Of a stretch of DNA of 64,000 nucleotides, positions 8,941 through 17,476 are shown piece by piece. The stretch's first letter is position 1; every line of letters begins with the position of its first letter. Source of the DNA: CAWDVK01 sp963805715. GTDB lineage: Bacteria; Actinomycetota; Actinomycetes; Streptosporangiales; Streptosporangiaceae. The notes under the pieces were generated by a model, which worked only from the letters and a program-made list of their open reading frames with translations, was not told the DNA's origin and did not search any database. Location: positions 1 through 64,000 of the forward strand of contig CAWDVK010000006.1 of the NCBI GenBank assembly GCA_963805715.1, read 5' to 3'. Position numbers and translations under genes: made by a program.

Positions 8941-9308
8941 GACCGTAGCCAGCGGCCACCCGTCGCTGGAAGCCTCGTAAGAGCTTGCCGAGCGCTCGAA
9001 ACAGGAGCATATCTTGACAGAACGTGACCGCGCTCGATGGCGCCGACGCGCCTGATCCGCCGATATGCACGCTGGCCACGGCGGGCTGCTTCTCGCTGGC
9101 AGTGCGCGTGAACGCGCGTGTTCGCGCAGTACACACAGCCTGGCGGCCGCTGATCGTCATCGGCGGCTCCCAGTAGCTGCGCGGCATGTACCGGCCGGGG
9201 GTGGGCCTTTGGCGGTGGTGTTTGACCGTATTCGGGGCACTCGCGCGTGACCGGGCATGCTGCTTATGATCTGCGAACCGGTCGGCGCAGCATGAGGGGG
9301 AGATTGGG
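8941..9308. other. Stretch without a supported gene
   Basis: This 368-base tract holds nothing recognisable. The N-terminal half of the TetR gene would be expected here but is absent. It must contain the promoter of the downstream regulator-P450 operon, but no clear motif is seen. Confidence 0.4.
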
Positions 9309-10883
9309 GTGGTGGCTGCCGATTCCCTGCGGCGGGTGACTCTTGCCGAGCTGGTGGCGACGCTGTCGCTTGTTGCCGACCTTGGTATGGGGCGGCCGAT
9401 GGAGCGGGTGTTGCGTCAGACCGTTGTTGCGATGCGGCTCGGGGCGGCGGCCGGGATGGATCAGGCAGCCTGCACGTCTGCGTATTACACGTCACTGCTG
9501 GCGTGGGTGGGCTGTGCCGTCGACACCACCGAGCTGGCGGCGCTGTTCGGTGATGAGATCGGGTTGTACGCCGATACCCGCGATGAGGACCTCGAGCGTG
9601 TCACGCTGGCGGTGTTCGTCGGCCGCCATCTTGGCCGCGGTCAGGCCGGTTTCCGCCGGATCGGGCTGGTCGGGAAGTTTCTGGCGACCGCCGGCCGCTC
9701 GGTGCAGCAGGTCATGGAGTCGCACTGCCGCGTGACGAGCGATCTTGCCGAGCGGCTCGGGCTGGGCCCGGCGGTATGCGAGCCGCTGCTGCAGACGTTC
9801 GAACGATGGGACGGGAAAGGGGTGCCAGGGTCGGTCGGCGCCGGTGATCTTGCCCCGGCCATCCGCCTGGTTCACCTGGCCGACGCCATCGAGGCGTTCC
9901 ATCACACTGGCGGTGCCGGGGCCGCACTGCATGTGACCCGGGAGCGGCGGGGCACGCAGTTCGACCCGGAGCTGGTCGACTGCTTCTGCGCCCAGCCCGC
10001 CGAGATCCTGGAGGGTCTCGGCGGAATCTCGGCGTGGGAGGAAGTGATCGCGCTCGACCCCCGGCTGGGCGCGGGATTGAGCGAGGACAACCTGGAACGG
10101 GCGCTGGCTGCCTTCGCTGATTTCAGTGACCTGAAGTCGCCGCTGCGCCTTGGGCAGTCCCGCGGCGTGGCCGAGCTCGCCGCCCTGGCCGGCACGAAGC
10201 TCGGGCTCCCAGAAGCTGACCTGGTCATGCTGCGCCGGGCGGCGCTGGTCAAGGACGTCGGCATGATCGGGATCCCGAGCGGTGTCTGGGACGAGCCCGG
10301 CGAATGGAGTCTCGCCCAGCGCGAGCGGGCGCGCACCCACCCGTACCTGACCGAACGGATGCTGGCCCGGGTCCCGCTGCTGGCCGAGGTCGGGCGCTGC
10401 GCGTCGCTGCACCACGAGCGGCTTGACGGGTCTGGCTACCCGCACGGGCTGCGTGGCGACGCCATCTCGCTGCCGGTGCGGATCCTCGGTGCCGCCGACG
10501 TTTACCAGGCGCTGCGTCAGCCCCGTCCGCACCGTCCGGCGCTCGGTGCCGGTGAGGCCGAGCGGGTAATGCGCGAAGAGGTGCGCGCCGGGAGGCTGGA
10601 CGGCGAGTGCGCCCACGCGGTGCTCGAAGCAGCCGGCCACCGTGTCCGGCGCCGGGCCGGGCTGCCGTCGGGGCTCACGGCCCGCGAGGTGGAGGTGCTG
10701 GTGCGGCTCGGCCAGGGCCGGTCCAACCCCGAGATCGCCGCCGAACTGCACGTCAGCCGCAAGACGGTCTCCTCCCACCTCGAGCACATCTACGCCAAGC
10801 TGGGTGTCAAGACGCGGACCGGTGCCGCCCTGTTCGCCATGCGCCACGGCCTGACCGGGACAGCGGGCGAGCCCGGAACCTGA
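9309..10883 (+). CDS. HD-GYP-like sensor with LuxR-type DNA-binding domain
   Basis: This 524-residue cytoplasmic protein has two HD-GYP-like halves followed by a LuxR helix-turn-helix at about 455-515 (SGLTAREVEVLVRLGQGRSN and then VSRKTVSSHLEHIYAKLGVK). The first half is degenerate (FERWDGKGVPG). The second keeps LHHERLDGSGYP, but the HD pair that should sit in LVKDVGMIGIP reads KD, so the canonical metal ligand His is lost. Cyclic-di-GMP hydrolysis is therefore doubtful; the domain more likely senses a ligand and controls the DNA-binding end. It begins with GTG and lies first in a same-strand set with a SnoaL-like protein, P450, OsmC and a flavin monooxygenase, which it probably regulates. 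Confidence 0.85.
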   Translation: MVAADSLRRVTLAELVATLSLVADLGMGRPMERVLRQTVVAMRLGAAAGMDQAACTSAYYTSLLAWVGCAVDTTELAALFGDEIGLYADTRDEDLERVTLAVFVGRHLGRGQAGFRRIGLVGKFLATAGRSVQQVMESHCRVTSDLAERLGLGPAVCEPLLQTFERWDGKGVPGSVGAGDLAPAIRLVHLADAIEAFHHTGGAGAALHVTRERRGTQFDPELVDCFCAQPAEILEGLGGISAWEEVIALDPRLGAGLSEDNLERALAAFADFSDLKSPLRLGQSRGVAELAALAGTKLGLPEADLVMLRRAALVKDVGMIGIPSGVWDEPGEWSLAQRERARTHPYLTERMLARVPLLAEVGRCASLHHERLDGSGYPHGLRGDAISLPVRILGAADVYQALRQPRPHRPALGAGEAERVMREEVRAGRLDGECAHAVLEAAGHRVRRRAGLPSGLTAREVEVLVRLGQGRSNPEIAAELHVSRKTVSSHLEHIYAKLGVKTRTGAALFAMRHGLTGTAGEPGT

Positions 10884-10941
10884 CAGAAAGATCGGGCAGT
10901 TACCCGATTCGCCGCGGCTGGCCGGTCCGTACAACGGATTC

Positions 10942-11364
10942 ATGACCACAACCCATGACCACAGCGCGGCGAGCGTGGTGCCGCAGTTCGCCCGGGCCGG
11001 GTCGTTCCTTGAGGGCCTGGCCGGCCAGGACTTCGCTCAGCTCGGTAGCGCACTCGCCGCCGCGGCCCGGCTCCGCGCCCTGCTGCCCCCCGGTCTGCGG
11101 GAGTGGACCGGCGCTCAGGTGATCGCCGACCAGTTCGCGCTCTGGTTCGGCAACACTCAGGACTTCGACCTCGTCGAGGCCACTGTCGGCGAGGTCGGCG
11201 GCCGGCTGCACCTGCACTGGCGGCTGCGGCTGCGCGCAGAGCGGCTCGGCACCGGCTGGTTCACCGTCGAACAGCAGGCCTACGCCGACACTGACGACGG
11301 CGGCCGCATCGCCCAGCTCGACCTGCTCTGCACCGGCTACCGGCCCGAGGGCGACGATGACTGA
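10942..11364 (+). CDS. SnoaL/NTF2-like small protein
   Basis: This 140-residue protein has an NTF2-like layout: an N-terminal helix pair (FARAGSFLEGLAGQDFAQLG), ALLPPGLREWTGAQVIADQFALWF, then long strands including LHWRLRLRAERLGTGWFTVEQQAY and a C-terminal strand IAQLDLLCTGY. Members serve as small enzymes or ligand-binding partners in oxidation and polyketide pathways. The catalytic residue here cannot be assigned. Its stop overlaps the start of the P450 gene by eight bases, so the two are translated together and may act on the same substrate. Confidence 0.8.
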   Translation: MTTTHDHSAASVVPQFARAGSFLEGLAGQDFAQLGSALAAAARLRALLPPGLREWTGAQVIADQFALWFGNTQDFDLVEATVGEVGGRLHLHWRLRLRAERLGTGWFTVEQQAYADTDDGGRIAQLDLLCTGYRPEGDDD

Positions 11365-12598
11365 CACCCTGGCCACCTGGGGCGGCTGGGAGCCGGCGAT
11401 CCGCGACGACCCGTTCGGCCTGTTCGCCGAGGCCCGCGCCCGCTGCCCGGCGCAGCGGGTACGCCTCGCCGACGGTCACCCGGCCTGGGTCGTCCTCGGC
11501 TACGACGCAGCCCGCCAGGCGCTGGCCGACCCCAGCATCTCCAAGGACATGCTCGCCGCGCTCGAAGACAATGGCGATGTCGTGGCCGAGGGCCTGCCGG
11601 GGCCGGAGTTCTCCCGGCACATGCTCAACGTCGACCCGCCCGACCACACCCGGCTGCGGCGGCTGGTGTCCCGGGCGTTCGTGCCATCCCGGGTCGCCGC
11701 GCTCGAGCAGGCCGTGCGGGACATTGCGGACGACCTCCTCGATGAGCTCGACGACGCCGGTCCGGGCGCCACGGTCGATCTCGTCCAGGGATACGCCCAT
11801 CCGCTGCCTTTCCGAGTGATCGGGGAGCTGCTGGGCATCCCCCCGGCCGACCGCCTGGACCTGCACGCCTGGTTCCAGGTGCTGCTGACCGGATGGGCGG
11901 GCGAACCGCCAGCCGAGGCGGTCGAGGCATCCGGCAAGATCGTGGCCTACCTGCGCGAGCTCGTCGACACCAAGCGGCGAAACCCGGCGGAGGACCTAGT
12001 CAGCGTGCTGGTCGCCGCGAGCGACGACGCGCTCACCACCCAGGAGTTGCTGTCGACCCTGTTCCAGCTCGTCGTGGCCGGCCACGACACCACGGCCAGC
12101 CTCATCGGCAATGGGGTGGTGGCCCTGCTTGATCATCCTGACCAGCTGCAGGCGCTGCTGGCCGACCTTCGGCAGCTTCCCGCCGCGATAGACGAGCTCA
12201 TCCGGTACACCGCCCCGGTCCCCCATGCCACGTTCCGGGTGACGGCCGAGCCGGTGACCGTCGACGGCGTGGCAATCCCCGCGCACGAACAGGTACTGGT
12301 GTGCCTTGGCTCGGCCAACCGCGACCCGGGCCGCTTCCCCGCCCCCAACGTCCTCGACATCGGCCGCAACAACGGGCCGAACCTCGGGTTCGGCCACGGC
12401 GCGCATTACTGCCTCGGCGCGCCCCTGGCCCGGCTAGAAGCCCGGGTCGCTTTCGAAACCCTGCTCGGGCGTCACCCCGGCCTGAGGCTCGCCGGCGACC
12501 GCGACACCCTCGCCTGGGCGCACGGCGACGGCCTCGTGCTGCGCGGCCTCGTCTCGCTCCCCATAGTCCTCGGTCCGGCCCGGCACCGGGCTGAATGA
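11357..12598 (+). CDS. Cytochrome P450
   Basis: This is a 413-residue bacterial P450. The substrate-recognition and haem parts are intact: HMLNVDPPDHTRLRRLVSRA (C-helix), VVAGHDTTASLIGNG (I-helix), IDELIRYTAP (ExxR) and LGFGHGAHYCLGAPLAR with ligand Cys at about 352. It overlaps the SnoaL-like gene and is followed closely by OsmC and a flavin monooxygenase. No ferredoxin lies in this operon, so it would borrow a redox partner, perhaps the one at 2954-3151. The substrate is unknown. Confidence 0.95.
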   Translation: MTDTLATWGGWEPAIRDDPFGLFAEARARCPAQRVRLADGHPAWVVLGYDAARQALADPSISKDMLAALEDNGDVVAEGLPGPEFSRHMLNVDPPDHTRLRRLVSRAFVPSRVAALEQAVRDIADDLLDELDDAGPGATVDLVQGYAHPLPFRVIGELLGIPPADRLDLHAWFQVLLTGWAGEPPAEAVEASGKIVAYLRELVDTKRRNPAEDLVSVLVAASDDALTTQELLSTLFQLVVAGHDTTASLIGNGVVALLDHPDQLQALLADLRQLPAAIDELIRYTAPVPHATFRVTAEPVTVDGVAIPAHEQVLVCLGSANRDPGRFPAPNVLDIGRNNGPNLGFGHGAHYCLGAPLARLEARVAFETLLGRHPGLRLAGDRDTLAWAHGDGLVLRGLVSLPIVLGPARHRAE

Positions 12599-12643
12599 CC
12601 ATCCCAACGCGCCGAGATCAAGTCCGAATCAAAGGAGACACCG

Positions 12644-13204
12644 ATGACCATCACCGACCGTCCCGTCGACAACGGCGTGAACGTCCAGGCCCTGCTCGAT
12701 GCCCGCAACGCGCTGTCGGCCGCACCGGAAGCAGCGCAGTTCACCTGGCGGGCCAGCTGCACCTGGCGCAACGGCACCCACAGCCACTCCACCGTGGCCG
12801 GCTTTGCCGGCCTCGGCGCCGAGCAGCAGCACCGCACGACATATGGGTTCGACACCGACCACCCCGAGTGCTTCGCGTCCGAGGACAACGGCGCCACGCC
12901 GGTGGAGTTCGTCCTGGTCGGCCTTGCCGGGTGCCTGACCGCAGGCGTCGCCGCGGTCGCCCAGCACCGGGGCATCCAGCTCCGCTCGGTCACCGCCACG
13001 ATCGACGGCGCGATGAACATCCTGGGCATCCTCGGCGCCGACCCTGACATGCGCAACGGATTCGAAGCGATCACCGTCCGGTTCGCCATCGAGGCCGATG
13101 CCTCCCGTGACGACCTTGAGGCGCTGATCGCCCAGTCACAGAAACGCTCGGCGGTCTTCAACGTCGTGGCCAACCCGACGAACGTGCTCGTCGAGCTGGC
13201 CTGA
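12644..13204 (+). CDS. OsmC-family protein
   Basis: This 186-residue protein has the OsmC/Ohr fold. The conserved peroxidatic Cys helix is present (FVLVGLAGCLTAGVAAVAQ), preceded by the ATPVE segment. In the C-terminal NPT region, where peroxidatic members often keep a second Cys, the sequence reads SAVFNVVANPTNV, so the resolving Cys appears to be missing. A thiol-dependent peroxidase role is therefore uncertain. The ATG has an AAAGGAG ribosome site. It lies between the P450 and the flavin monooxygenase and may protect against peroxide leaking from them. Confidence 0.9.
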   Translation: MTITDRPVDNGVNVQALLDARNALSAAPEAAQFTWRASCTWRNGTHSHSTVAGFAGLGAEQQHRTTYGFDTDHPECFASEDNGATPVEFVLVGLAGCLTAGVAAVAQHRGIQLRSVTATIDGAMNILGILGADPDMRNGFEAITVRFAIEADASRDDLEALIAQSQKRSAVFNVVANPTNVLVELA

Positions 13205-13231
13205 GCCTGACGACCACGGTCCAGCCTCCGC

Positions 13232-14476
13232 ATGATGCAGACCACGGCAGTCGTCATCGGCGCCGGCCACGCTGGCCTGGCCATGAGCCACCGCCTCACC
13301 GAACGCTCCATCGACCACGTCGTCCTCGAGCGCGGTGCGGTGGCGAATTCGTGGCGGAGCCAGCGCTGGCCCAGCCTGCGGCTGCTCACCCCCAACTGGC
13401 TCACCCGGCTGCCCGGCTACGACTACGCCGGGGATGACCCCGACGGCTACATGCCCGCCGCCGGCGTCGTGGGAACCCTCACCCGCTACGCCCGCCTCGC
13501 CGCCGCACCGGTGCGCACCGGTGCGACCGTGCACACGGTGCGCACCACACCGGGAGGCTTCCAGATCCAGGCCAACGACGAAATGCTCCACGCCCGGGCC
13601 GTGGTGCTCGCGACCGGGGCGTGCGCCCGGCCAGCGATCCCAGCCGTCACCGGCGCCGTCCCCCGGCCGATCACGACGCTCACACCGCTCACCTACCGCG
13701 ATCCCGGCCAGCTCCCCGACGGCGGCGTGCTCGTCGTCGGCGCGTCAGCCACCGGCGTCCAGCTCGCCGGCGAGATCCACCGGTCCGGGCGCCCGGTGTC
13801 CCTGGCCGTCGGCGAACACGTCCGGCTGCCCCGCCGCTACCGCGGCCGCGACATCTTCTGGTGGCTGGAAGCCACCGGAGTGCTGGCCGAACGCTACAAC
13901 CAGATCGATGACCTCACCCGGGCCCGCCACCTGCCCTCGCCGCAGCTCACCGGGACTCCCGAGCCAGCGGCCACAGACCTCAACACGCTCACCGCGCAGG
14001 GGGTTCGCATCGTCGGCCGCCTCGGCCGCATTACCGGCGGGGTGGCCCAGTTCTCCGGGTCGCTCCGCAACACCTGCACCCTCGCCGACCTGAAAATGAA
14101 CCGCTTCCTCGCCAGAGCCGACAACTGGGCAAATGCGCACGGCCTTGACGACGAACTCCCGCCAGCGCACCGCCTCGCACCCACGCAGGTCGATCCCCGC
14201 ACTCCCCTGGAGCTGGACCTGGCCAGCGGAGAGATCACCACGCTGCTGTGGGCGACGGGCTTCCGGCCCGACCACTCCTGGCTGGACATCCCCGTGCGTG
14301 ACCACGCCGGCCACATCCGCCACGACGGCGGGGTGATCACCAGCGCCCCCGGGCTCTACCTCCTCGGCATGCCGGTACTCCGCACCCGCGCCTCCACCTA
14401 CATCCACGGCGCAGTCACGGACTCCGAAGCCCTAGGCGCCCACCTGCACTCCTTCCTCAGCAGCCAGCTCCGATGA
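13232..14476 (+). CDS. Flavin-containing monooxygenase-like oxidoreductase
   Basis: This 414-residue FAD/NAD(P)H oxidoreductase belongs to the CzcO / Baeyer-Villiger / FMO group. The FAD motif GAGHAGLAMSHRL is at residues 10-22, followed by the typical SWRSQRWPSLRLLTPNW segment. The second dinucleotide motif VLVVGASATGVQLAGEI is mid-protein, and the ATGFRPDHSWLDIPV motif is near the C terminus. Two consecutive ATGs (13232, 13235) can start it. It closes the HD-GYP/LuxR operon, so the pathway probably combines a P450 oxidation with a flavin-dependent oxygenation. The gene looks intact. Confidence 0.9.
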   Translation: MMQTTAVVIGAGHAGLAMSHRLTERSIDHVVLERGAVANSWRSQRWPSLRLLTPNWLTRLPGYDYAGDDPDGYMPAAGVVGTLTRYARLAAAPVRTGATVHTVRTTPGGFQIQANDEMLHARAVVLATGACARPAIPAVTGAVPRPITTLTPLTYRDPGQLPDGGVLVVGASATGVQLAGEIHRSGRPVSLAVGEHVRLPRRYRGRDIFWWLEATGVLAERYNQIDDLTRARHLPSPQLTGTPEPAATDLNTLTAQGVRIVGRLGRITGGVAQFSGSLRNTCTLADLKMNRFLARADNWANAHGLDDELPPAHRLAPTQVDPRTPLELDLASGEITTLLWATGFRPDHSWLDIPVRDHAGHIRHDGGVITSAPGLYLLGMPVLRTRASTYIHGAVTDSEALGAHLHSFLSSQLR

Positions 14477-14486
14477 CAACCCGTTG

Positions 14487-14505
14487 CGATGCCAGGCAGG
14501 CATCG
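14487..14505 (+). terminator. Hairpin after the flavin monooxygenase operon
   Basis: A 7-bp perfect stem (CGATGCC / GGCATCG) with a 5-base loop begins ten bases after the stop codon. There is no T-tract, as is common in actinobacteria. The position fits an operon terminator. Confidence 0.45.
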
Positions 14506-14919
14506 GTACCTCATGTTCCAATCGTGGAAATCCGATGGGCTGCCGCAAGGGCCTTCATGGCCGACGGATGCGAATAGGTTGCCCAGATCATGGGCTGCCC
14601 GGACGAGACCGAACTCCGAGACAGCCCAGTTATCCGAACGCCGCTGCATGCCACAGACCTGCTGGACGCATAACCGGATGATCTGCGTACGCTCACTGCA
14701 GTGATTGGCACGTCGGCGTAGCGCGCCGAGTCGGCGATCGGTAACGCCCCGATACGAAAATGCTGAATTGACGATCGCTGCGACCCTTAGTGGCATACAG
14801 TCCGGCGCATAACTATACGAGTTCGCAACGCGCTCTATTCGGCGTGATCGGAACAGACAGCAAGCCTTGGCGCCGTACTTTACGCCGAGGCAGGACTGCC
14901 CGGGCGGCTGGCGCGGACC
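14506..14919. other. Convergent intergenic stretch without a gene
   Basis: This lies between the plus-strand monooxygenase and minus-strand aroM-like genes. No family is recognised in any frame. Base composition is slightly less GC-rich than the neighbours, which would fit old inserted or decayed DNA, but I cannot identify it. Confidence 0.35.
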
Positions 14920-15591
14920 TCAAAGCATCGCGGCGATCGCACCGGCCAGGGCGATCCGCGGCAGGATGGCGGGAACGCCACCTGTTTCCCGGATCACTCG
15001 CTGGGCGGAGCGGCCGAAGCCAAGGCAATCGAGCACCACGAGGTCCGGGTGCCAGCCAACGAGCTCTGCTGCGGCACGGGCCAGTGGCTGGCCAGGACCA
15101 TACGGCGAAGCGGCCAGGACACGGCGTGTGCCAGTGACCGCTGCCCAGTCGGATTCGGCCCCGGCGACCTGATCGGCGGCGGGAACGATCACGCCGAGCC
15201 TGCAGTCCTTCGCCAGGGCCAGCACGAGATGGCGCACGACCGGCCCGGGAAACACAAGCGGCCGCGGGGATCGCAGGCCAGGCAGCGAGCCCGTGCACAG
15301 CGGGGCGACCACCGTCGCACCGAGTTCCGCCACCTCGTCGACCGCGCGCTGCAGCAGCGGCAGCAGCCTGGCCTCGGCCAGGGCGACCTCCCGGCCGTCC
15401 CGCAGCCGGGTGACCACCACCGTCTCCTCCGCTACCGGGGCCAGCCGACCGAGTTCGCTCGCCGAAACGCCGTCCAGCGCGCCGCGCTCGACGAACCGGG
15501 TGCCGCGGGGAAGTAGCTCGGCCATCTCGGGCAGCACATCGTCCCTCGGCGACTGCCCGGCCGTGACCGCGCCGACGATCGCCTCCGTCAT
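14920..15591 (-). CDS. AroM-family protein
   Basis: This 223-residue protein matches the AroM family, of unknown biochemical function and distantly related to the Asp/Glu racemase fold. The N-terminal VGAVTAGQSPRDDVLPEM, the central VVAPLCTGSLPGL and the C-terminal PDLVVLDCLGFGRSAQRVI are the usual conserved blocks. It overlaps the upstream racemase gene by four bases (ATGA). As the last gene of the hydantoinase-transporter operon it probably takes part in the same amide/amino-acid catabolism. It is one of the few intact members of that locus. Confidence 0.85.
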   Translation of the reverse strand: MTEAIVGAVTAGQSPRDDVLPEMAELLPRGTRFVERGALDGVSASELGRLAPVAEETVVVTRLRDGREVALAEARLLPLLQRAVDEVAELGATVVAPLCTGSLPGLRSPRPLVFPGPVVRHLVLALAKDCRLGVIVPAADQVAGAESDWAAVTGTRRVLAASPYGPGQPLARAAAELVGWHPDLVVLDCLGFGRSAQRVIRETGGVPAILPRIALAGAIAAML

Positions 15592-16406
15592 GCGCCAACG
15601 TCCGCCGAAACGGCGAGCCCGACGGGCGACGACACCGGCCCGACGGGCGACGGCACCGGCCCGAAGACCACGCCGTAGCCCGGCCGGTCCTTCGCCGGGG
15701 GCGGCGGATAGGTCCGGCGGCTTGGCGCGAGTCCCAACCGGGCCAGCCCGGCCGCGACCTGAAGGGTTGCCGGCAGCGGGTCGACGACCGGGATACCAGG
15801 GGCGCCCGCCGCGGCAAGCGCCGCGGCCACCGAGTCCGCGAGGCCCAGCATCCCGGTGCAGCCGAGAATGATCACATGCGCGCCGTCGTCGCGAACCGCG
15901 CGGAGCCCCTGCTCGGCCAGCGCCTCAGTCAGGCGCTCATGGTCTTGTTCCAGCTCGAGCACCGGGATGTCCACGGACCGCACCGAGGCGAGCCGGCTGG
16001 CCAGCCCGCAGCGGGCCGCTTTCTCCTCGTCCACGCGGATGAGCCGGCTGAGCACGGTCAGGATGCTGAACCGGTACCCCAGCATCGCCGCCACGTGCAT
16101 GCTGGTCTGCCCGGAGCCCAGCACCGGGATCGTGACGACCTCGCGCGCGGCCTCCAGGCCGGGATCGCCCAGGCAGTCGATGACCACGGCGGCGGCACCC
16201 GACCGGGCCGCGTCCAGCACCTTCGCGATCGTGTCCGGCGCGGCCAGGGCCTCATCCAGCTCCGACTCGATCGACGCCGGGCCCGTCTCGATGCGCGACC
16301 AGGTGACTGCAACGCCGGGGCCGAGACCGGCCGCAAGCGCGGCCGAGTCGCGGGCGCCCATCCCGGTCACGGGGACCACCACATGCAGCCGGAGCGATGA
16401 GGTCAT
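15588..16406 (-). CDS. Asp/Glu/hydantoin racemase family protein
   Basis: This 272-residue enzyme has two pseudo-symmetric halves. Instead of the usual catalytic Cys, the first-half segment reads VVIDCLGDPGLEAAREVV, and VIILGCTGMLGL carries the second-half Cys; both active Cys positions look occupied. It would interconvert enantiomers of hydantoins or amino acids for the adjacent hydantoinase. The start is the ATG at 16406 with a GGAGAAC ribosome site; longer frames upstream run into non-coding sequence. The C terminus has a Pro/Val/Ser-rich tail encoded by a 21-bp tandem repeat (15618-15659), an oddity outside the fold. Confidence 0.85.
   Translation of the reverse strand: MTSSLRLHVVVPVTGMGARDSAALAAGLGPGVAVTWSRIETGPASIESELDEALAAPDTIAKVLDAARSGAAAVVIDCLGDPGLEAAREVVTIPVLGSGQTSMHVAAMLGYRFSILTVLSRLIRVDEEKAARCGLASRLASVRSVDIPVLELEQDHERLTEALAEQGLRAVRDDGAHVIILGCTGMLGLADSVAAALAAAGAPGIPVVDPLPATLQVAAGLARLGLAPSRRTYPPPPAKDRPGYGVVFGPVPSPVGPVSSPVGLAVSADVGA
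15618..15659. repeat. 21-bp tandem repeat in the racemase 3' end
   Basis: There are two adjacent 21-base units with one mismatch. They encode the PVGPVSSPVG-type tail of the racemase and are probably recent slippage. Confidence 0.7.
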
Positions 16407-16473
16407 CGGTTCTCCTCCGAGGTGCTCACGGGCGGCTTGCCGCCCGCGCTGCTGGCCGGCTCGCCACCCAGGA

Positions 16474-17472
16474 TCACGTCGCCGGCCAGTCCTTTCCCTC
16501 CGGTACCTGCCCCGCCGGCACTGCGCCGCCCAGGACCTCCTCCGCCCGGTGGCAGGCGACCGTGCGGCCCGGCCCGATCGCGCGGAGCCGGGGAATCTCG
16601 GTGCGGCACCGGTCGACCGCGAGCGGGCAGCGGGGATGGAAGACGCACCCGGCCGGCGGATGAGCAGCGTCCGGCGGCTCACCGGGCAGCACGATCCTGG
16701 TCGTGCGTGCGCTGGCCTTCACCTCGGGCACGGCCGACCGCAGCGCCTGGGTGTACGGATGGGCGGGCTGGCCGAGCAGCTGGCCGGTCGGGCCGGTCTC
16801 GGCGATGCCGCCCAGGTACAGCACGGCGGTCTGCTCGCACAGCTCGCTGACGACCCCGAAGTTCTGCGTGATCAGCAGGTACGACAGGCTCCGCTCCTCG
16901 CGCAGCCGGCCGATCAGCGACAGGATCCGCGCCTGGGCCCGGACGTCCAGCGCGCTGGTGGGCTCGTCCAGCACCAGCAGCCGGGGCTGCACGCTGAGCG
17001 CCCGGGCGATGGCGACGCGCTGGCGCTGGCCGCCGGATAGCTGGTGCGGGTACCGGGTCGCGAAACCGGGATCGAGCCCGACCTCGGTCAGCAGCTCCGA
17101 CACTCGCCGGGCGACCTGGCGCCGGGGCACGACGGCGTGCGCGGCCAGCGCCTCGCTGATCGTGGCCTGGATCCGCATCCGCGGGTCGAGGGTGTTGTCC
17201 GGGTCCTGGAAGACGATCTGCACCGCGCGCCGGTACTCCTTGAGCGCCCGCCCGCGCAGCGGCGTCACGTCCGTTCCCTCGAACAGGATCCGGCCGCTGA
17301 CGATCGGCGCGAGCCGGAGCACCGCGCGGCCCAGCGTGGTCTTGCCCGAGCCGCTTTCGCCGACCAGCCCGAGCCCGAACGGGCCGGGCGCGACCTGCAG
17401 GCTCACGCCGTCTACCGCCCGCACCGGGCCGAACCGGACGGCCAGGTCGGCGATCTCCAGCAGCGGGGCCAC
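16474..17472 (-). CDS. Peptide/nickel-type ABC transporter ATPase (OppF-like)
   Basis: This 332-residue ATPase has Walker A GESGSGKTT, signature LSGGQRQRVAIARAL, Walker B LLVLDEPTSALD and the C-terminal oligopeptide-transporter extension with GCVFHPRCP. The His of the H-loop is unusual: where LLITHD is expected the sequence reads YLLITQNFGVV, so the switch His is replaced by Gln. The GTG at 17472 is chosen because it places VAPLLEIADLAVRF at the usual N terminus, five bases after the OppD-like stop. The cognate permeases are broken, so the ATPase probably has no working channel. Confidence 0.88.
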   Translation of the reverse strand: MAPLLEIADLAVRFGPVRAVDGVSLQVAPGPFGLGLVGESGSGKTTLGRAVLRLAPIVSGRILFEGTDVTPLRGRALKEYRRAVQIVFQDPDNTLDPRMRIQATISEALAAHAVVPRRQVARRVSELLTEVGLDPGFATRYPHQLSGGQRQRVAIARALSVQPRLLVLDEPTSALDVRAQARILSLIGRLREERSLSYLLITQNFGVVSELCEQTAVLYLGGIAETGPTGQLLGQPAHPYTQALRSAVPEVKASARTTRIVLPGEPPDAAHPPAGCVFHPRCPLAVDRCRTEIPRLRAIGPGRTVACHRAEEVLGGAVPAGQVPEGKDWPAT

Positions 17473-17476
17473 CCGG

